Source of the DNA: Nitrospirae bacterium GWB2_47_37
GTDB lineage: Bacteria > Nitrospirota > Thermodesulfovibrionia > Thermodesulfovibrionales > Dissulfurispiraceae
Length of the DNA stretch: 64,000 nt
Reading direction: 5' to 3'
NCBI GenBank assembly: GCA_001803635.1
Contig: MHDU01000074.1
Coordinates: 124,001-188,000, forward strand
Shown here: piece after piece, positions 26,078 to 35,026 of the stretch
How the letters are laid out: every line of letters starts with the position of its first letter
How positions within the stretch are numbered: the stretch's first letter is position 1
Notes under the pieces: model-generated
Told to the model about the DNA's origin: nothing
The model's database searches: none
What the model saw: the letters and a program-made list of their open reading frames with translations, nothing else
Made by a program: the position numbers and the translations under genes

Positions 26078-28659
26078 GGGTGTCTAAACTTTTCAGAAAA
26101 AACCTGAAGATTGTCATACTTCTTTTTCTCTTTATATCGACCGCGATAGCCGTACTGTCCGGTTGGATTATTAAAAGTTACCTCTTTAGCGAATACAGGA
26201 GCAAAGGCATTGCAATATCGAACAGCATAGCCGGTTCGAGTACGGAAATAATACTCAACAGGGATCTCTCCACGCTTCAGGCCATAATAGACCAGTTCAG
26301 GGAGATAGAAGGCGTTTCATATATTTATATAACGGATGACAAAGGCGAGGTCGTATCCCATACGTTTGTTCCCGGCATACCGGAGGGTATACGGCATACA
26401 AATCCCGCAAAGGATAAGACTACTATAATGGATATAACGATAAAGGGGCGGGGTGATTATATGGATGTCGTTTATCCAATTCTCGCAGGGGTCGCGGGGT
26501 TTGTTCACGTCGGCATGGATAAGGGTATCATCAGGCGGCAAGTAGGTTTGGCGATCCTGTCGCAGTCTGCTCTTATTGCGGTAATCTTCTCCGTGAGCGC
26601 CGTTGTCATCTATTTATTTTTCAAACGCAGTATCGATATGCCGATTAATGACCTTACAGACTACGCGCACAAACTTATAGATCATGATTATACGGCATCG
26701 GTGGACAGGTACTATGATAATGAGTTTGACGTGCTTGCAGGCGCAATGCAGTATATAGCCGTGGACGTTCACGAAATGATCGGCAAATATCAGGATGCGG
26801 TATTTGAAAACGAAAAGGACAAATTGGAATTGCAGAATACCCTTGAATACCTTTCATCAATAGCGGACGGATTGCTTATTACCGATACGCAAGGGTCGAT
26901 AATGAAGTTTAACCGTATATTGCTTGATATGTTCGATCTTGCGGAGGATGCCCTTCCGCATAAGAAAGTCGGGGATGTCTTCCAGGCCGATATGGCCGGG
27001 CTGATAGAAGCCTGTACAAATGCCTCTAAAGGCGAGGTTGTAAAGGCGGCGATCGACCTTCCCGGCGGCAAGGTATACAGGGTTGTCTCGACTCCTATAT
27101 ATCAGGAGACAACAAGGGATGAAGGCATAGGCTATGAGTTTAAAGGCACGGTGACGCTTATCAGCGATATAACTAAAGAGAAAGAGATCGACCGGATGAA
27201 GACGGATTTCATATCGACAGTCTCGCACGAGCTCAGGACGCCGCTTACATCGATTTTAGGATTTACGAGGATCATCAAGAAAAGGCTTAATGAGGCGGTA
27301 TTCCCTATCGTTCAGAGCGACGATGAAAAGACGCAAAGGGCGGTAAATCTGGTGAAGGCCAACATAGATATTATCGTCTCGGAGGGGGAGAGGCTGACAA
27401 AGCTGATAAACGATGTCCTCGATATAGCGAAGATGGAGGCGGGTAAGATAGAGTGGAAGGAAGAAGCGATATCTATTCCTGAAATAATAGACAGGGTGAC
27501 TACGGCAACCGGTACGCTTTTTGAGCAGAAGGGGCTTAAGTTGATAAAGGATGTAGAAGAAGGACTACCTGAAGTATCGGGAGACAGAGACAGGTTTATA
27601 CAGGTAATAATCAACCTTATATCCAACGCGGTGAAATTTACGGATAAAGGCGCGGTAACGGTTAAGGCAAGGAAGGTTCAGGACGATTTTGACGGGGTCG
27701 AAATCAGCGTTATCGATACCGGCGTAGGCATAGCAAAGGAAGATTACGATAATGTATTCGAGAAGTTCAAACAGGTAGGAGATACCCTTACCGACAAACC
27801 GACGGGCACAGGGCTCGGGCTTCCGATATGCAAGCAGATAATCGAGCGCCATGGAGGAAGGCTGTGGGTAGAAAGCGAACTTGGAAAAGGGAGCGCCTTT
27901 TCCTTTACAATTCCTACAGGTAAGAGAGAGGCCGTATTTTCAAAGGTAACGGATATAGACGCCTTAATGGGTCAACTGCGGGAACACGTGACAACGGCGG
28001 TTCCTTCGGACGAATATATGGGTAAGACCATACTGGTAGTAGATGACGATGCAAATATACGCAAACTGCTGAAACAGGATTTTGAAGCCGCCGGATACAG
28101 GGTAAGAGAAACGTCAAACGGCATAGAGGCGATCAACTACCTTAAACTGGAAAGGGCGGATTTGATTATCATGGACGTTATGATGCCCGAGATGAACGGA
28201 TTCGATGCCGCCGCGATTATAAAGAATACCCCGTTGACGAGGGATATTCCGATTATAATCCTTTCGATTGTGGAGGACGTAGAGAGGGGATACAGACTCG
28301 GCGTGGACAGGTATTTTACCAAGCCCGTCAATACCGAAGAACTCATTAAAGAGACGGGGCTGCTCATATCGCAGGGCGCGTCGAAAAAGAAGATCATGGT
28401 AGTGGATGAAAACGAGTCGGTAGCAGGCACCCTGACAAAGGTCTTGGAGGCAAGGGGATTCGATGTGATCAGCGTGTGCAACGGCAGTGAGTGCATACAA
28501 AAGGCCGTCACGGAAAAACCGGATATGATAATCATAGATACGGTGCTTTCCGGCAAATACAACGTAGCCCGGACATTAAGGTTTGAGAAGGGGCTTGAGA
28601 ACGTATACTTTGTATTCGTCTCGGGAGACAAAGACATACCGGTGAGGGATGTTTTATGA
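26074..28659 (+). CDS. Membrane sensor histidine kinase with PAS domain and two receivers
   Basis: The protein has 861 residues from ATG 26074. Membrane segments at about 10-32 and 165-188 enclose a periplasmic sensor of about 130 residues. HAMP is followed by PAS ([20 protein letters not shown]), HisKA ([18 protein letters not shown]), HATPase ([25 protein letters not shown]), receiver 1 with Asp in [12 protein letters not shown] and KPVN, and receiver 2 ([20 protein letters not shown]). Receiver 2 stops after FVFVSGDKD without the conserved lysine strand and looks degenerate. It overlaps both the binding protein upstream and the next kinase (28656). Confidence 0.93.
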   Translation: MRVSKLFRKNLKIVILLFLFISTAIAVLSGWIIKSYLFSEYRSKGIAISNSIAGSSTEIILNRDLSTLQAIIDQFREIEGVSYIYITDDKGEVVSHTFVPGIPEGIRHTNPAKDKTTIMDITIKGRGDYMDVVYPILAGVAGFVHVGMDKGIIRRQVGLAILSQSALIAVIFSVSAVVIYLFFKRSIDMPINDLTDYAHKLIDHDYTASVDRYYDNEFDVLAGAMQYIAVDVHEMIGKYQDAVFENEKDKLELQNTLEYLSSIADGLLITDTQGSIMKFNRILLDMFDLAEDALPHKKVGDVFQADMAGLIEACTNASKGEVVKAAIDLPGGKVYRVVSTPIYQETTRDEGIGYEFKGTVTLISDITKEKEIDRMKTDFISTVSHELRTPLTSILGFTRIIKKRLNEAVFPIVQSDDEKTQRAVNLVKANIDIIVSEGERLTKLINDVLDIAKMEAGKIEWKEEAISIPEIIDRVTTATGTLFEQKGLKLIKDVEEGLPEVSGDRDRFIQVIINLISNAVKFTDKGAVTVKARKVQDDFDGVEISVIDTGVGIAKEDYDNVFEKFKQVGDTLTDKPTGTGLGLPICKQIIERHGGRLWVESELGKGSAFSFTIPTGKREAVFSKVTDIDALMGQLREHVTTAVPSDEYMGKTILVVDDDANIRKLLKQDFEAAGYRVRETSNGIEAINYLKLERADLIIMDVMMPEMNGFDAAAIIKNTPLTRDIPIIILSIVEDVERGYRLGVDRYFTKPVNTEELIKETGLLISQGASKKKIMVVDENESVAGTLTKVLEARGFDVISVCNGSECIQKAVTEKPDMIIIDTVLSGKYNVARTLRFEKGLENVYFVFVSGDKDIPVRDVL

Positions 28660-29840
28660 CGGTAAAAAAGATGAACTCGATATTGGTGGTAGACGATGAA
28701 GAGATAGTGAGGTTTGCCCTGACCGGAAAGCTCGGGGAGAACGGCTTTGATGTGTGCGAGGCATGTAACGGACGTCATGCAGTAGAAGTCTTCGGCACAA
28801 AGGAGTTTGACGCGGTACTCCTCGACCTGAAGATGCCCGAGATGGACGGCATAGAAACTCTGAAGGAACTCCGGAAACTCGAACCGGATGTGCCGGTTAT
28901 TATGTTGACGGCCTTCGGAGATATCCCCACTGCGGTGGAATCCATAAAACTCGGAGCGTATGATTTCGTGGAAAAACCTCCTCAGATAAGCAGGCTCATG
29001 GTCACTATAAGAAGAGCGATAGAGAATCGCGAGCTTGCAAGGGAGATAACGGCGCTCGGCAAGACGGTAAAGGAAACGGAGGTGCTGCGCGAGGCGTACG
29101 GCAGGCTCAAGGAGGCCGATGCCGTGAAGACTTCGTTTTTATCGTCGATTTCGCATGAACTCAGGACGCCTCTTACATCGATTGTGGGATACGCTAAAAT
29201 AGTAAGGAAGAAACTTAAAAAAGTATTGCCTCCGGCAGGCGAATATTCCGGTGAAGCCCTGACCGTGGAGAAAAATATGGAAATTATAATCGCGGAGGCC
29301 GAGAGATTGACCGGCCTTATAAATAATGTGCTCGATATAACCGGGATGGAGGCCGGAAAGACGGAATGGAAATCGGAAAGGGTTTATATCCCGGATCTCG
29401 TTGAGAGCGCACTGTCTTCCGTATCTCTTTTGTGCGGGGGCAAAGGGATAGAACTCCATAAAGAGATCGGGAAGGATCTGCCGGAAATAACCGGAGATAG
29501 AGGAAAGTTGGCGCAGGTGCTGAAAAACCTTTTATTGAATGCCGTGAATTTTACCGATAAGGGCGCGGTGACCGTAAGGGTAAGAAAGATGCGGTATTCC
29601 GAAAAGGATTTCGTGGAAATTTCTATAATCGATTCAGGCATCGGCATACAGGAGAAAGACCGGGAAAACGTGTTCGAGAAATTCAGGCAGGTAGGAGATA
29701 CGCTGACGGACAAGCCTAAGGGCGCGGGACTCGGACTGTCCATCTGCAAGTATATCGTGGAACATCACGGCGGGGAAATATGGTTTGAAAGCCGGGACGG
29801 CAAAGGGAGCGTCTTTTCCTTTACCGTGCCCGTGGGATGA
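28656..29840 (+). CDS. Receiver-histidine kinase hybrid
   Basis: This protein has 394 residues: a receiver ([12 protein letters not shown]; Asp in [11 protein letters not shown]; Thr in MLTAFGD; Lys in VEKPP), a coiled coil, HisKA ([18 protein letters not shown]), and HATPase ([25 protein letters not shown]). It has no membrane segment. It overlaps the upstream kinase by 4 bases and the next gene closely, so the cluster encodes kinases that can be phosphorylated by each other. The kinase core is clearly paralogous to those at 26074 and 29852 (shared [16 protein letters not shown]), indicating local duplication. Confidence 0.92.
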   Translation: MTVKKMNSILVVDDEEIVRFALTGKLGENGFDVCEACNGRHAVEVFGTKEFDAVLLDLKMPEMDGIETLKELRKLEPDVPVIMLTAFGDIPTAVESIKLGAYDFVEKPPQISRLMVTIRRAIENRELAREITALGKTVKETEVLREAYGRLKEADAVKTSFLSSISHELRTPLTSIVGYAKIVRKKLKKVLPPAGEYSGEALTVEKNMEIIIAEAERLTGLINNVLDITGMEAGKTEWKSERVYIPDLVESALSSVSLLCGGKGIELHKEIGKDLPEITGDRGKLAQVLKNLLLNAVNFTDKGAVTVRVRKMRYSEKDFVEISIIDSGIGIQEKDRENVFEKFRQVGDTLTDKPKGAGLGLSICKYIVEHHGGEIWFESRDGKGSVFSFTVPVG

Positions 29841-29851
29841 GGGAAAATACA

Positions 29852-31402
29852 ATGAGCGAACAGGCGGTAAAGATACTGGTTGTGGACGATGACGCATTTG
29901 TCAGGGAGGTGCTCTCCGATATGCTGCAGTCGGGCGGTTATGAAGTTAAAACCGCGGAAAACGGAGCCGAGGCGCTCGACGCGTATATTACCGATACCGG
30001 CATAGACCTGATCGTATCCGATATAAACATGCCTGTTATGGATGGAATACAATTTATTAAGGAACTCCGTAAAAACAGCCTCGATGTCCCGGTCGTGATA
30101 GTAACGAGCATAAGCAGCATCTCGGTGGCTGTTGAGGCGTTAAACAGCGGGGCGGTAGACTATGTGCTGAAGGATGAAAGCCTGCAGGATACAATCAATA
30201 TTACGGTTAAAAAAGCCCTTGAAAAACACCATTTGAAAAAGCAGAATCTTCAGCTTGTCGCAGATCTCGCTATAAAAACCGATGAACTGGAAAATACGCT
30301 TTCTTATTTGACCGCTATTATTAATAACATGCCGGACGGTCTACTCGTGGTCGGCAGGGACGGTAAAATAACCCTCGCAAACCCGGCCATAGGCAAAATG
30401 TTCGGTATTCCCGGCGGCAATATAACCGGCAGGGACTGCGGGGATGTTTTCGGAGAAAAACTTTTAGGCATGGTTGAAAAGAGCCGCATGGACGGAAATG
30501 AAATGTCCGTCTCGGACATAGAGCTTGCAGGCGGCAGGACAGGCTGGGCTATTTTTACGCCTATCCGCAAAAAAATATCAATAAAAGGCTCGCAGGAAGA
30601 GGCAATAGAATCTCTTGGAATCATAAGAGACGTAACGCTGGAAAAGGAGATAGAACGCATGAAGGATGACTTTATCTCCACCGTTTCCCATGAGCTTAGA
30701 ACGCCTTTGACCTCCGTCATAGGATTTACGAAGATCATAAAGAAAAAACTGGAAGATTCCGTTTTCCCTGCCGTCACATCCGATGACGCGAAGATACGGA
30801 AAGACGTAAGCCGGATCGGCGAGAACCTGAAGATTATAATTTCCGAAGGCGACCGGCTTACATTACTTATAAACGACGTTCTTGACCTCGCAAAAATGGA
30901 GGCGGGCAATATCGAATGGAGGCCTGCGGCTCTCGATATCGGCGATGTGATAGAAAGGGCTGCCGCGGCCACAGCGTCTCTTTTCGAAAACAAAGGACTT
31001 GTCCTGTCAAAGGACATGGAAGAAAAATTGCCTCCGGTAATGGGAGACAGCGACAGGCTGATTCAAGTCGTCATAAATCTCATTTCCAACGCGGTGAAGT
31101 TTACGGAAAAGGGATCGATAATCATCAGGGGACGCATAAGGGAGCAAGAGGCGGGAGGCAGGGATTATGTTGAAGTGAGCGTAACGGATACCGGCATCGG
31201 GATAGCGCAAAAAGACCTTGAAAAAGTTTTTGAAAAGTTCAGGCAGGTGGGAGATACCTTTACCGGCAAACCCATAGGCACGGGTCTCGGCCTCTCGATA
31301 TGCAAACATATAGTGGAACATCACGGGGGCAGGATATGGGTAGAGAGCGAGCCCGGCAAAGGGAGCGTATTTTTATTCACCCTGCCGTCGGCGAGACAGT
31401 GA
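29852..31402 (+). CDS. Receiver-PAS-histidine kinase hybrid
   Basis: The protein has 516 residues from ATG 29852; an in-frame ATG at 29837 overlaps the previous gene and adds five residues. A receiver (VVDDDAFVREVL; Asp in VSDINMPVMDG; VLKDES in place of KP) is followed by PAS (LTAIINNMPDGLLVVGRDG), HisKA ([18 protein letters not shown]) and HATPase ([25 protein letters not shown]). The receiver closely resembles that of the kinase at 12696, including the KD in place of KP. It is soluble. The input to PAS is unknown. Confidence 0.92.
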   Translation: MSEQAVKILVVDDDAFVREVLSDMLQSGGYEVKTAENGAEALDAYITDTGIDLIVSDINMPVMDGIQFIKELRKNSLDVPVVIVTSISSISVAVEALNSGAVDYVLKDESLQDTINITVKKALEKHHLKKQNLQLVADLAIKTDELENTLSYLTAIINNMPDGLLVVGRDGKITLANPAIGKMFGIPGGNITGRDCGDVFGEKLLGMVEKSRMDGNEMSVSDIELAGGRTGWAIFTPIRKKISIKGSQEEAIESLGIIRDVTLEKEIERMKDDFISTVSHELRTPLTSVIGFTKIIKKKLEDSVFPAVTSDDAKIRKDVSRIGENLKIIISEGDRLTLLINDVLDLAKMEAGNIEWRPAALDIGDVIERAAAATASLFENKGLVLSKDMEEKLPPVMGDSDRLIQVVINLISNAVKFTEKGSIIIRGRIREQEAGGRDYVEVSVTDTGIGIAQKDLEKVFEKFRQVGDTFTGKPIGTGLGLSICKHIVEHHGGRIWVESEPGKGSVFLFTLPSARQ

Positions 31403-31430
31403 AGTTATAACTTGCAGAAGGGGGATTGAC

Positions 31431-32801
31431 ATGGGACGAATAAGCCTGAGAAAACTGCTCTATAAAAAGGATGTTGCTCCGGTATTACACGGCATTATAA
31501 ACGCAATAGGGTCTTCCGTCACGATAGAGGACGCGGGCGGAGCCGTATTGCTTACTGCCAATGACGACGCCGCCAAAACAAGCAGATCTCCGGTTACGGT
31601 ATCCGGAGATATTATAGGATGGGTGATAGGCGACGGAAAGACCGCGCCTATTGCCTCGATGATTGCATACCTTGCCGGGATGGAGTCGGAGCGAAGAAAT
31701 CTTGCCGACGAGACCCTCAATAAGTATAAGGAGATAAATCTGTTGTATAACATGGCCGAAAAGGTCTCGTCGTGTCTCGATCCCGGGGAAGTGGCAAAAC
31801 TGGTTATAGATGAAACGAAAAAATTTATAGACGGGAGCGGCACGTCCTTAAAACTCCTGAACGAGGAGACAGGAGAGCTTGAGACTATTACGAGCTGCGG
31901 CAACGAGTGCAATGCTCATACAACGGCAGCGCCCGATAAAGGAATAGAGGGCAGCATTTTTACGACGGGCAAGGCCGAGATAGTGAACGACGTTCTTGCC
32001 GACCCGCGCTATGTCGCCGGAGAGAACAAGGTAAGTTCGATGATCTGCGCGCCGCTCAAGATAAAGGACAAAGTTATCGGAACCATTAAGATAAGCAGCG
32101 AGAACCCCATCAACTACACTGCCGAGCATCTCAAGCTCCTCAATACCATCGCATCGCAGGCTGCCGCGGCCATAGAGAATGCACGGCTCTATGATGAGCT
32201 GAAAGAGGCATTCTTCACCACGGTTTATACCCTTGCGGAGACCATAGAAAAGAGAGATCCCTATACGGGCGGCCATACCAAAAGGGTTATGGAATACAGC
32301 CTCGCAATAGGCCGGGTGCTCGCGCTTTCCGAAGAGGATATGACAAGGCTCAAACTTTCTGCTATACTCCATGATATAGGAAAAATAGGGGTAAAGGACA
32401 GCGTGCTGCTTAAGGCAGGCAAGCTTACGGACGAAGAATTCGACGAGATAAAGAGGCATGCGGTATACGGCGAAGAAATACTGGCCCATATTAAACAGCT
32501 TAAGAACATTATACCGGGCGTCAAGTACCACCATGAAAAATATAACGGGAAAGGGTATCCCGACGGATTGAAAGAAGAAGAGATAGATATTACCGCCCGG
32601 ATTATCGCAGTGGCCGACTCGTTTGACGCAATGACATCCAGCAGGCCTTACAGGGAAGGATTGAGTCTCGATATCGCTTTTGAAGAACTGCGAAAGCACG
32701 CGGGCACGCAGTTCGACCCCGATGTCGTTACCGCTTTTTTCGCAGCCGACGTCATAGAGGCTTTTTTTGAGGCCAATGCGCGGGGGAAGTTTTTTTCATA
32801 G
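31431..32801 (+). CDS. GAF/HD-GYP c-di-GMP phosphodiesterase with novel N-terminal domain
   Basis: This protein has 456 residues. Residues 1-105 (GRISLRKLLYKK ... IGWVIGDGKTAPIASMIAYL ... LNKYKEINLLYNMAEKV) match the N-terminus of the sigma54 activator at 15505. A GAF domain follows (about 110-250). The HD-GYP domain has HTKRVMEYS, ILHDIGKIGV, KYHHEKYNGKGYPDGL and RIIAVADSFDAMTS, all metal and GYP residues, so c-di-GMP hydrolysis is expected. A ribosome site (AAGGGGG) precedes ATG 31431. It sits between the kinases and a receiver-HPt pair, so it may be an output of that relay. Confidence 0.92.
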   Translation: MGRISLRKLLYKKDVAPVLHGIINAIGSSVTIEDAGGAVLLTANDDAAKTSRSPVTVSGDIIGWVIGDGKTAPIASMIAYLAGMESERRNLADETLNKYKEINLLYNMAEKVSSCLDPGEVAKLVIDETKKFIDGSGTSLKLLNEETGELETITSCGNECNAHTTAAPDKGIEGSIFTTGKAEIVNDVLADPRYVAGENKVSSMICAPLKIKDKVIGTIKISSENPINYTAEHLKLLNTIASQAAAAIENARLYDELKEAFFTTVYTLAETIEKRDPYTGGHTKRVMEYSLAIGRVLALSEEDMTRLKLSAILHDIGKIGVKDSVLLKAGKLTDEEFDEIKRHAVYGEEILAHIKQLKNIIPGVKYHHEKYNGKGYPDGLKEEEIDITARIIAVADSFDAMTSSRPYREGLSLDIAFEELRKHAGTQFDPDVVTAFFAADVIEAFFEANARGKFFS

Positions 32802-32823
32802 TTTTTATACGGAGGAGGACGGA

Positions 32824-33201
32824 ATGCATAAGATATTGATAGTAGACGACGAGCCGCACATACGGCTCCTTCTGGAGCAAACCCTCGAAGAACTCGAAGA
32901 CGAGGGAGTGGAACTGCTTATTTCAGATAACGGCGAAGATGCATTGGAGGCAATAAAGACAGAGAAGCCTGAACTTGTATTTCTTGATGTCATGATGCCG
33001 AAGATGAACGGATTCGATGTGTGCCATAGGGTAAAAAACGACCTCGGATTGAATGACGTTTATATAGTAATGCTGACGGCCAAGGGACAGGAATTCGACA
33101 AGCAGCGCGGAGTGGAGGTCGGAGCCGATATTTACATGACGAAACCGTTCAATCCCGATGAAATCGTCGAAAAGGCCCGCTCGGTCCTCGGACTGTTGTA
33201 A
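32824..33201 (+). CDS. Single-domain response regulator
   Basis: This receiver has 125 residues from ATG 32824, chosen for the GGAGGAGG site and the typical HKILIVDDEPHIR opening; an in-frame upstream start would lie inside the HD-GYP gene. Phospho-acceptor Asp is in VFLDVMMPKMNG, Thr in MLTAKGQE, Lys in MTKPF. The Gly-Phe-Asp-Val and KPFNPDE pattern is that of PleD/DivK-like receivers. It is followed 9 bases later by an HPt gene, suggesting phosphotransfer between the two. Confidence 0.9.
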   Translation: MHKILIVDDEPHIRLLLEQTLEELEDEGVELLISDNGEDALEAIKTEKPELVFLDVMMPKMNGFDVCHRVKNDLGLNDVYIVMLTAKGQEFDKQRGVEVGADIYMTKPFNPDEIVEKARSVLGLL

Positions 33202-33210
33202 GGATAATTT

Positions 33211-33537
33211 ATGCAGAACAGCGGAGATACCGCGCCGGAATGGCTTGAAGGCGACAAAAAACTTTTTTCCGGAATAAAAAATATTTTCATCAAGAATGTT
33301 CCCTCCCAGATGGAGCGGCTGAAAGACGCCTTTGCCTCCAATGATATTTCGACAATAGAACTCCTATCGCATTCAATTAAAGGGGCGGCCGCCATGATCG
33401 GAGCAATGCCTCTGAAGGAAGAGGCGGGCAAGGTGGAACAGGCCGCAATGGAAAGCGATTTAGATAACGCGCGCGTCTGCTTCGAAGGCATGGAACGCGA
33501 ATTTAAAAAGACCCTCTCCGCGCTCCAATCCTCTTAA
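33211..33537 (+). CDS. HPt phosphotransfer protein
   Basis: This 108-residue, all-helical protein has the HPt signature around the phospho-accepting histidine (LLSHSIKGAAAMIGAMPL, about residue 52) and flanking helices typical of the fold. There is no kinase domain. As the last gene of the phosphorelay cluster it can shuttle phosphate between the hybrid kinases and free receivers such as that at 32824. Confidence 0.87.
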   Translation: MQNSGDTAPEWLEGDKKLFSGIKNIFIKNVPSQMERLKDAFASNDISTIELLSHSIKGAAAMIGAMPLKEEAGKVEQAAMESDLDNARVCFEGMEREFKKTLSALQSS

Positions 33538-33545
33538 TCTCAAGA

Positions 33546-33659
33546 AATAATAAATTTCCGTTTAAGGGTAAAGAGCAGTCTTATAAATTTAAAGGCATAG
33601 AAAGGCTCTGGAAGGATTTTATGAACGACATTAAACAGTTTAGAGAGGGAAAAAAATGA
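33546..33659 (+). pseudogene. Remnant of TumE-like (DUF6516) toxin, 3' end only
   Basis: The frame encodes KFPFKGKEQSYKFKGIERL, then WKDFMNDIKQF and a stop at 33657-33659 that overlaps the ATG of the next gene (ATGA). This resembles the last strand and helix of TumE/DUF6516 toxins (a YxFxSxExLxxDFxxDI pattern). The frame has no start codon and abuts the HPt stop, so the 5' two-thirds is missing. The antitoxin-like gene that follows is intact, as expected after toxin loss. Confidence 0.6.
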
Positions 33660-34030
33660 AAGTTAAAAATATCAGAATAGCGATTAAGGCTGATGAAGAT
33701 ATATTTGCCGAGGTTAAAGATGTATGGCGCAAGCTTGAAAAAGGAGAGCGTGTTAAGAAGCATGAAGGCGTATCTTTTGAAACCCTCGACGCTATGAGAA
33801 AGGTTTTAACAGAGGAACGTATAAAGATTTTAAAAACCATTAAACGGGAACATCCGCAGTCCATATACAGGCTTGCCCAGATTCTCAAAAGGGATGTAAA
33901 GAATACCTACGACGATTTAAAGCTTCTTGAGGATGTAGGACTGCTTGAACTCAAAAAAGAGACCAACGGCAGAGAAAAGACAACCCCGGTTGTAAATTAT
34001 GATAAGATACTTCTTGAAATAGCGGTGTGA
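33656..34030 (+). CDS. Winged-helix antitoxin-like regulator (TumA type)
   Basis: The 124-residue protein starts in the stop of the toxin remnant. A helical N-terminal part (DEDIFAEVKDVWRKLEKGER) and FETLDAMRKVLTEERIKIL lead into a winged helix (SIYRLAQILKRDVKNTYDDL, LLEDVGLLEL). In TumE/TumA-type modules the second gene is such a regulator and represses its own promoter. Here it would be an orphan. Other ArsR-like regulators share this fold, so the function is only suggested by synteny. Confidence 0.65.
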   Translation: MKVKNIRIAIKADEDIFAEVKDVWRKLEKGERVKKHEGVSFETLDAMRKVLTEERIKILKTIKREHPQSIYRLAQILKRDVKNTYDDLKLLEDVGLLELKKETNGREKTTPVVNYDKILLEIAV

Positions 34031-34083
34031 AAAAGAAAAATGTTTTTGATAATAATCCCTAAATATACAACAAAATGAAATGG

Positions 34084-34125
34084 TAGGCACGAGGGGTATC
34101 GAACCCCTGACCTCTACCGTGTCAA
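34084..34125 (-). repeat. Left attachment copy: 3' half of tRNA-Val
   Basis: It is identical over 42 bases to 36772-36813. On the minus strand it covers the anticodon loop, variable loop, T arm and 3' acceptor strand, but the 5' half (D arm) is absent, so it is not a functional tRNA. It marks one junction of an integrated element. Confidence 0.85.
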
Positions 34126-34252
34126 AGCGCCAAACGGCAATTTAAGCAAATCGGCTGCCGGTAACGATTTGGGCTAAAAGCATTGAGGCTGTAAGGTTTG
34201 CAAGGATTCTATATTTTATGTTCGTTATCGTATTTTCTGCCCTTTTTGATAT

Positions 34253-34285
34253 TTTCTGCTACAATTTTGCTACATTTTTACTACA
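34253..34285. repeat. Three tandem 11-bp repeats (putative integrase arm sites)
   Basis: Units TTTCTGCTACA, ATTTTGCTACA and TTTTTACTACA lie head to tail with 11-bp period, so they face one side of the helix. They sit about 130 bp inside the left attachment copy. Two more units of the same family occur at 35942-35963. A second feature nearby is an inverted repeat TACCGAAGCG (34289-34298) / CGCTTCGGTA (34329-34338). The rest of the 34031-34504 gap shows nothing else except the promoter at 34406. Confidence 0.6.
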
Positions 34286-34405
34286 GTCTACCGAAGCGAT
34301 CCGGCATAACAAAAACTGTAAATTATACCGCTTCGGTATAATAATTATAATTTAAACAAAAAGCTACATAATCGGCTAAAAATCAATAATATCTGCACAA
34401 AATTC

Positions 34406-34434
34406 TTGATTCCCTCCTTCTGTAGGTTTATAAT
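34406..34434 (+). promoter_or_regulatory. Sigma70-type promoter upstream of the HEPN cassette
   Basis: TTGATT (34406-34411) and TATAAT (34429-34434) are separated by 17 bases. The predicted start is near 34441, and the first cassette gene begins at 34505. The promoter lies outside the proposed cassette edge at 34468/34469, like an integron common promoter. Confidence 0.55.
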
Positions 34435-34504
34435 GCTATAAAATGTATAATAAACTTAAAAGAGAATGTTAGAACTCTCGCAATACTAAAATAGGAGGTA
34501 GTAA

Positions 34505-35023
34505 ATGGATAAAGAAAGAACTGCCGAAGTCCAATCTAAGTTATTGGAAATGAATAAACTCATCGCCAGATTGGACCCAGCAATAAGGGCGGCTGCCTTT
34601 GAAATTATGGTTCCCTACTATTTTGAAGATAAACCAGCTGCTAGAAAAACAAAGGAGGACAAGACTAAGGAGGGGGGAGGAAAATCATCAAAGGAAGATG
34701 TTGATGTCAGCGATTTAGGAGCGTTTCTTGAAATCTTCGAGCATGCAAAACCAGCGGATAATGTCATGCTGCTAGTTGCATGGCTGTACTCCCAATATGG
34801 GGCATACTCGATACAAGTAAAAGAAATAAAGGAACTTTCCGATGCTAGTGGGTTAGTAATCCCTAATCGGGCTGACAATACCATGCGGCAAGCGAAAGAT
34901 AAGGGCAAAGGGTTGTTGTTTAGTCAGCAAGGAAAGGGCTGGAAATTAACTGTCAGTGGAGAACTGTTTGTAAAAAACACATATAACGTTAAGAAAGGAA
35001 ATAAGAGCCTTCCGAAGGATTAG
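34505..35023 (+). CDS. Winged-helix-like protein of unknown function (cassette gene 1)
   Basis: This protein has 172 residues. The N-terminal helical part (1-40) and a lysine-rich linker (44-65, KPAARKTKEDKTKEGGGK) lead to a domain at about 86-158: VMLLVAWLYSQYGA, IPNRADNTMRQA and GWKLTVSGELFVKN. The order of helices followed by a hairpin before xLTxSGExFV suggests a winged helix. The same pattern opens the next protein (residues 17-93), so the two share a module. A strong AGGAGG site precedes the ATG, and the stop is 3 bases before the next start. It may bind DNA or its partner. No family name is recognised. Confidence 0.6.
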   Translation: MDKERTAEVQSKLLEMNKLIARLDPAIRAAAFEIMVPYYFEDKPAARKTKEDKTKEGGGKSSKEDVDVSDLGAFLEIFEHAKPADNVMLLVAWLYSQYGAYSIQVKEIKELSDASGLVIPNRADNTMRQAKDKGKGLLFSQQGKGWKLTVSGELFVKNTYNVKKGNKSLPKD

Positions 35024-35026
35024 TAA

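Noticed and set aside
31848-32699. 283-codon open frame on the minus strand
   Set aside because: It overlaps the GAF and HD-GYP domains of a certain gene and encodes nothing recognisable.
34084-34125. Second tRNA-Val gene
   Set aside because: Only the 3' half is present; the D arm and 5' acceptor strand are missing, so it is an attachment fragment.
34253-34285. CRISPR-like array
   Set aside because: The 11-bp units are contiguous with no spacers, and no cas gene is near.
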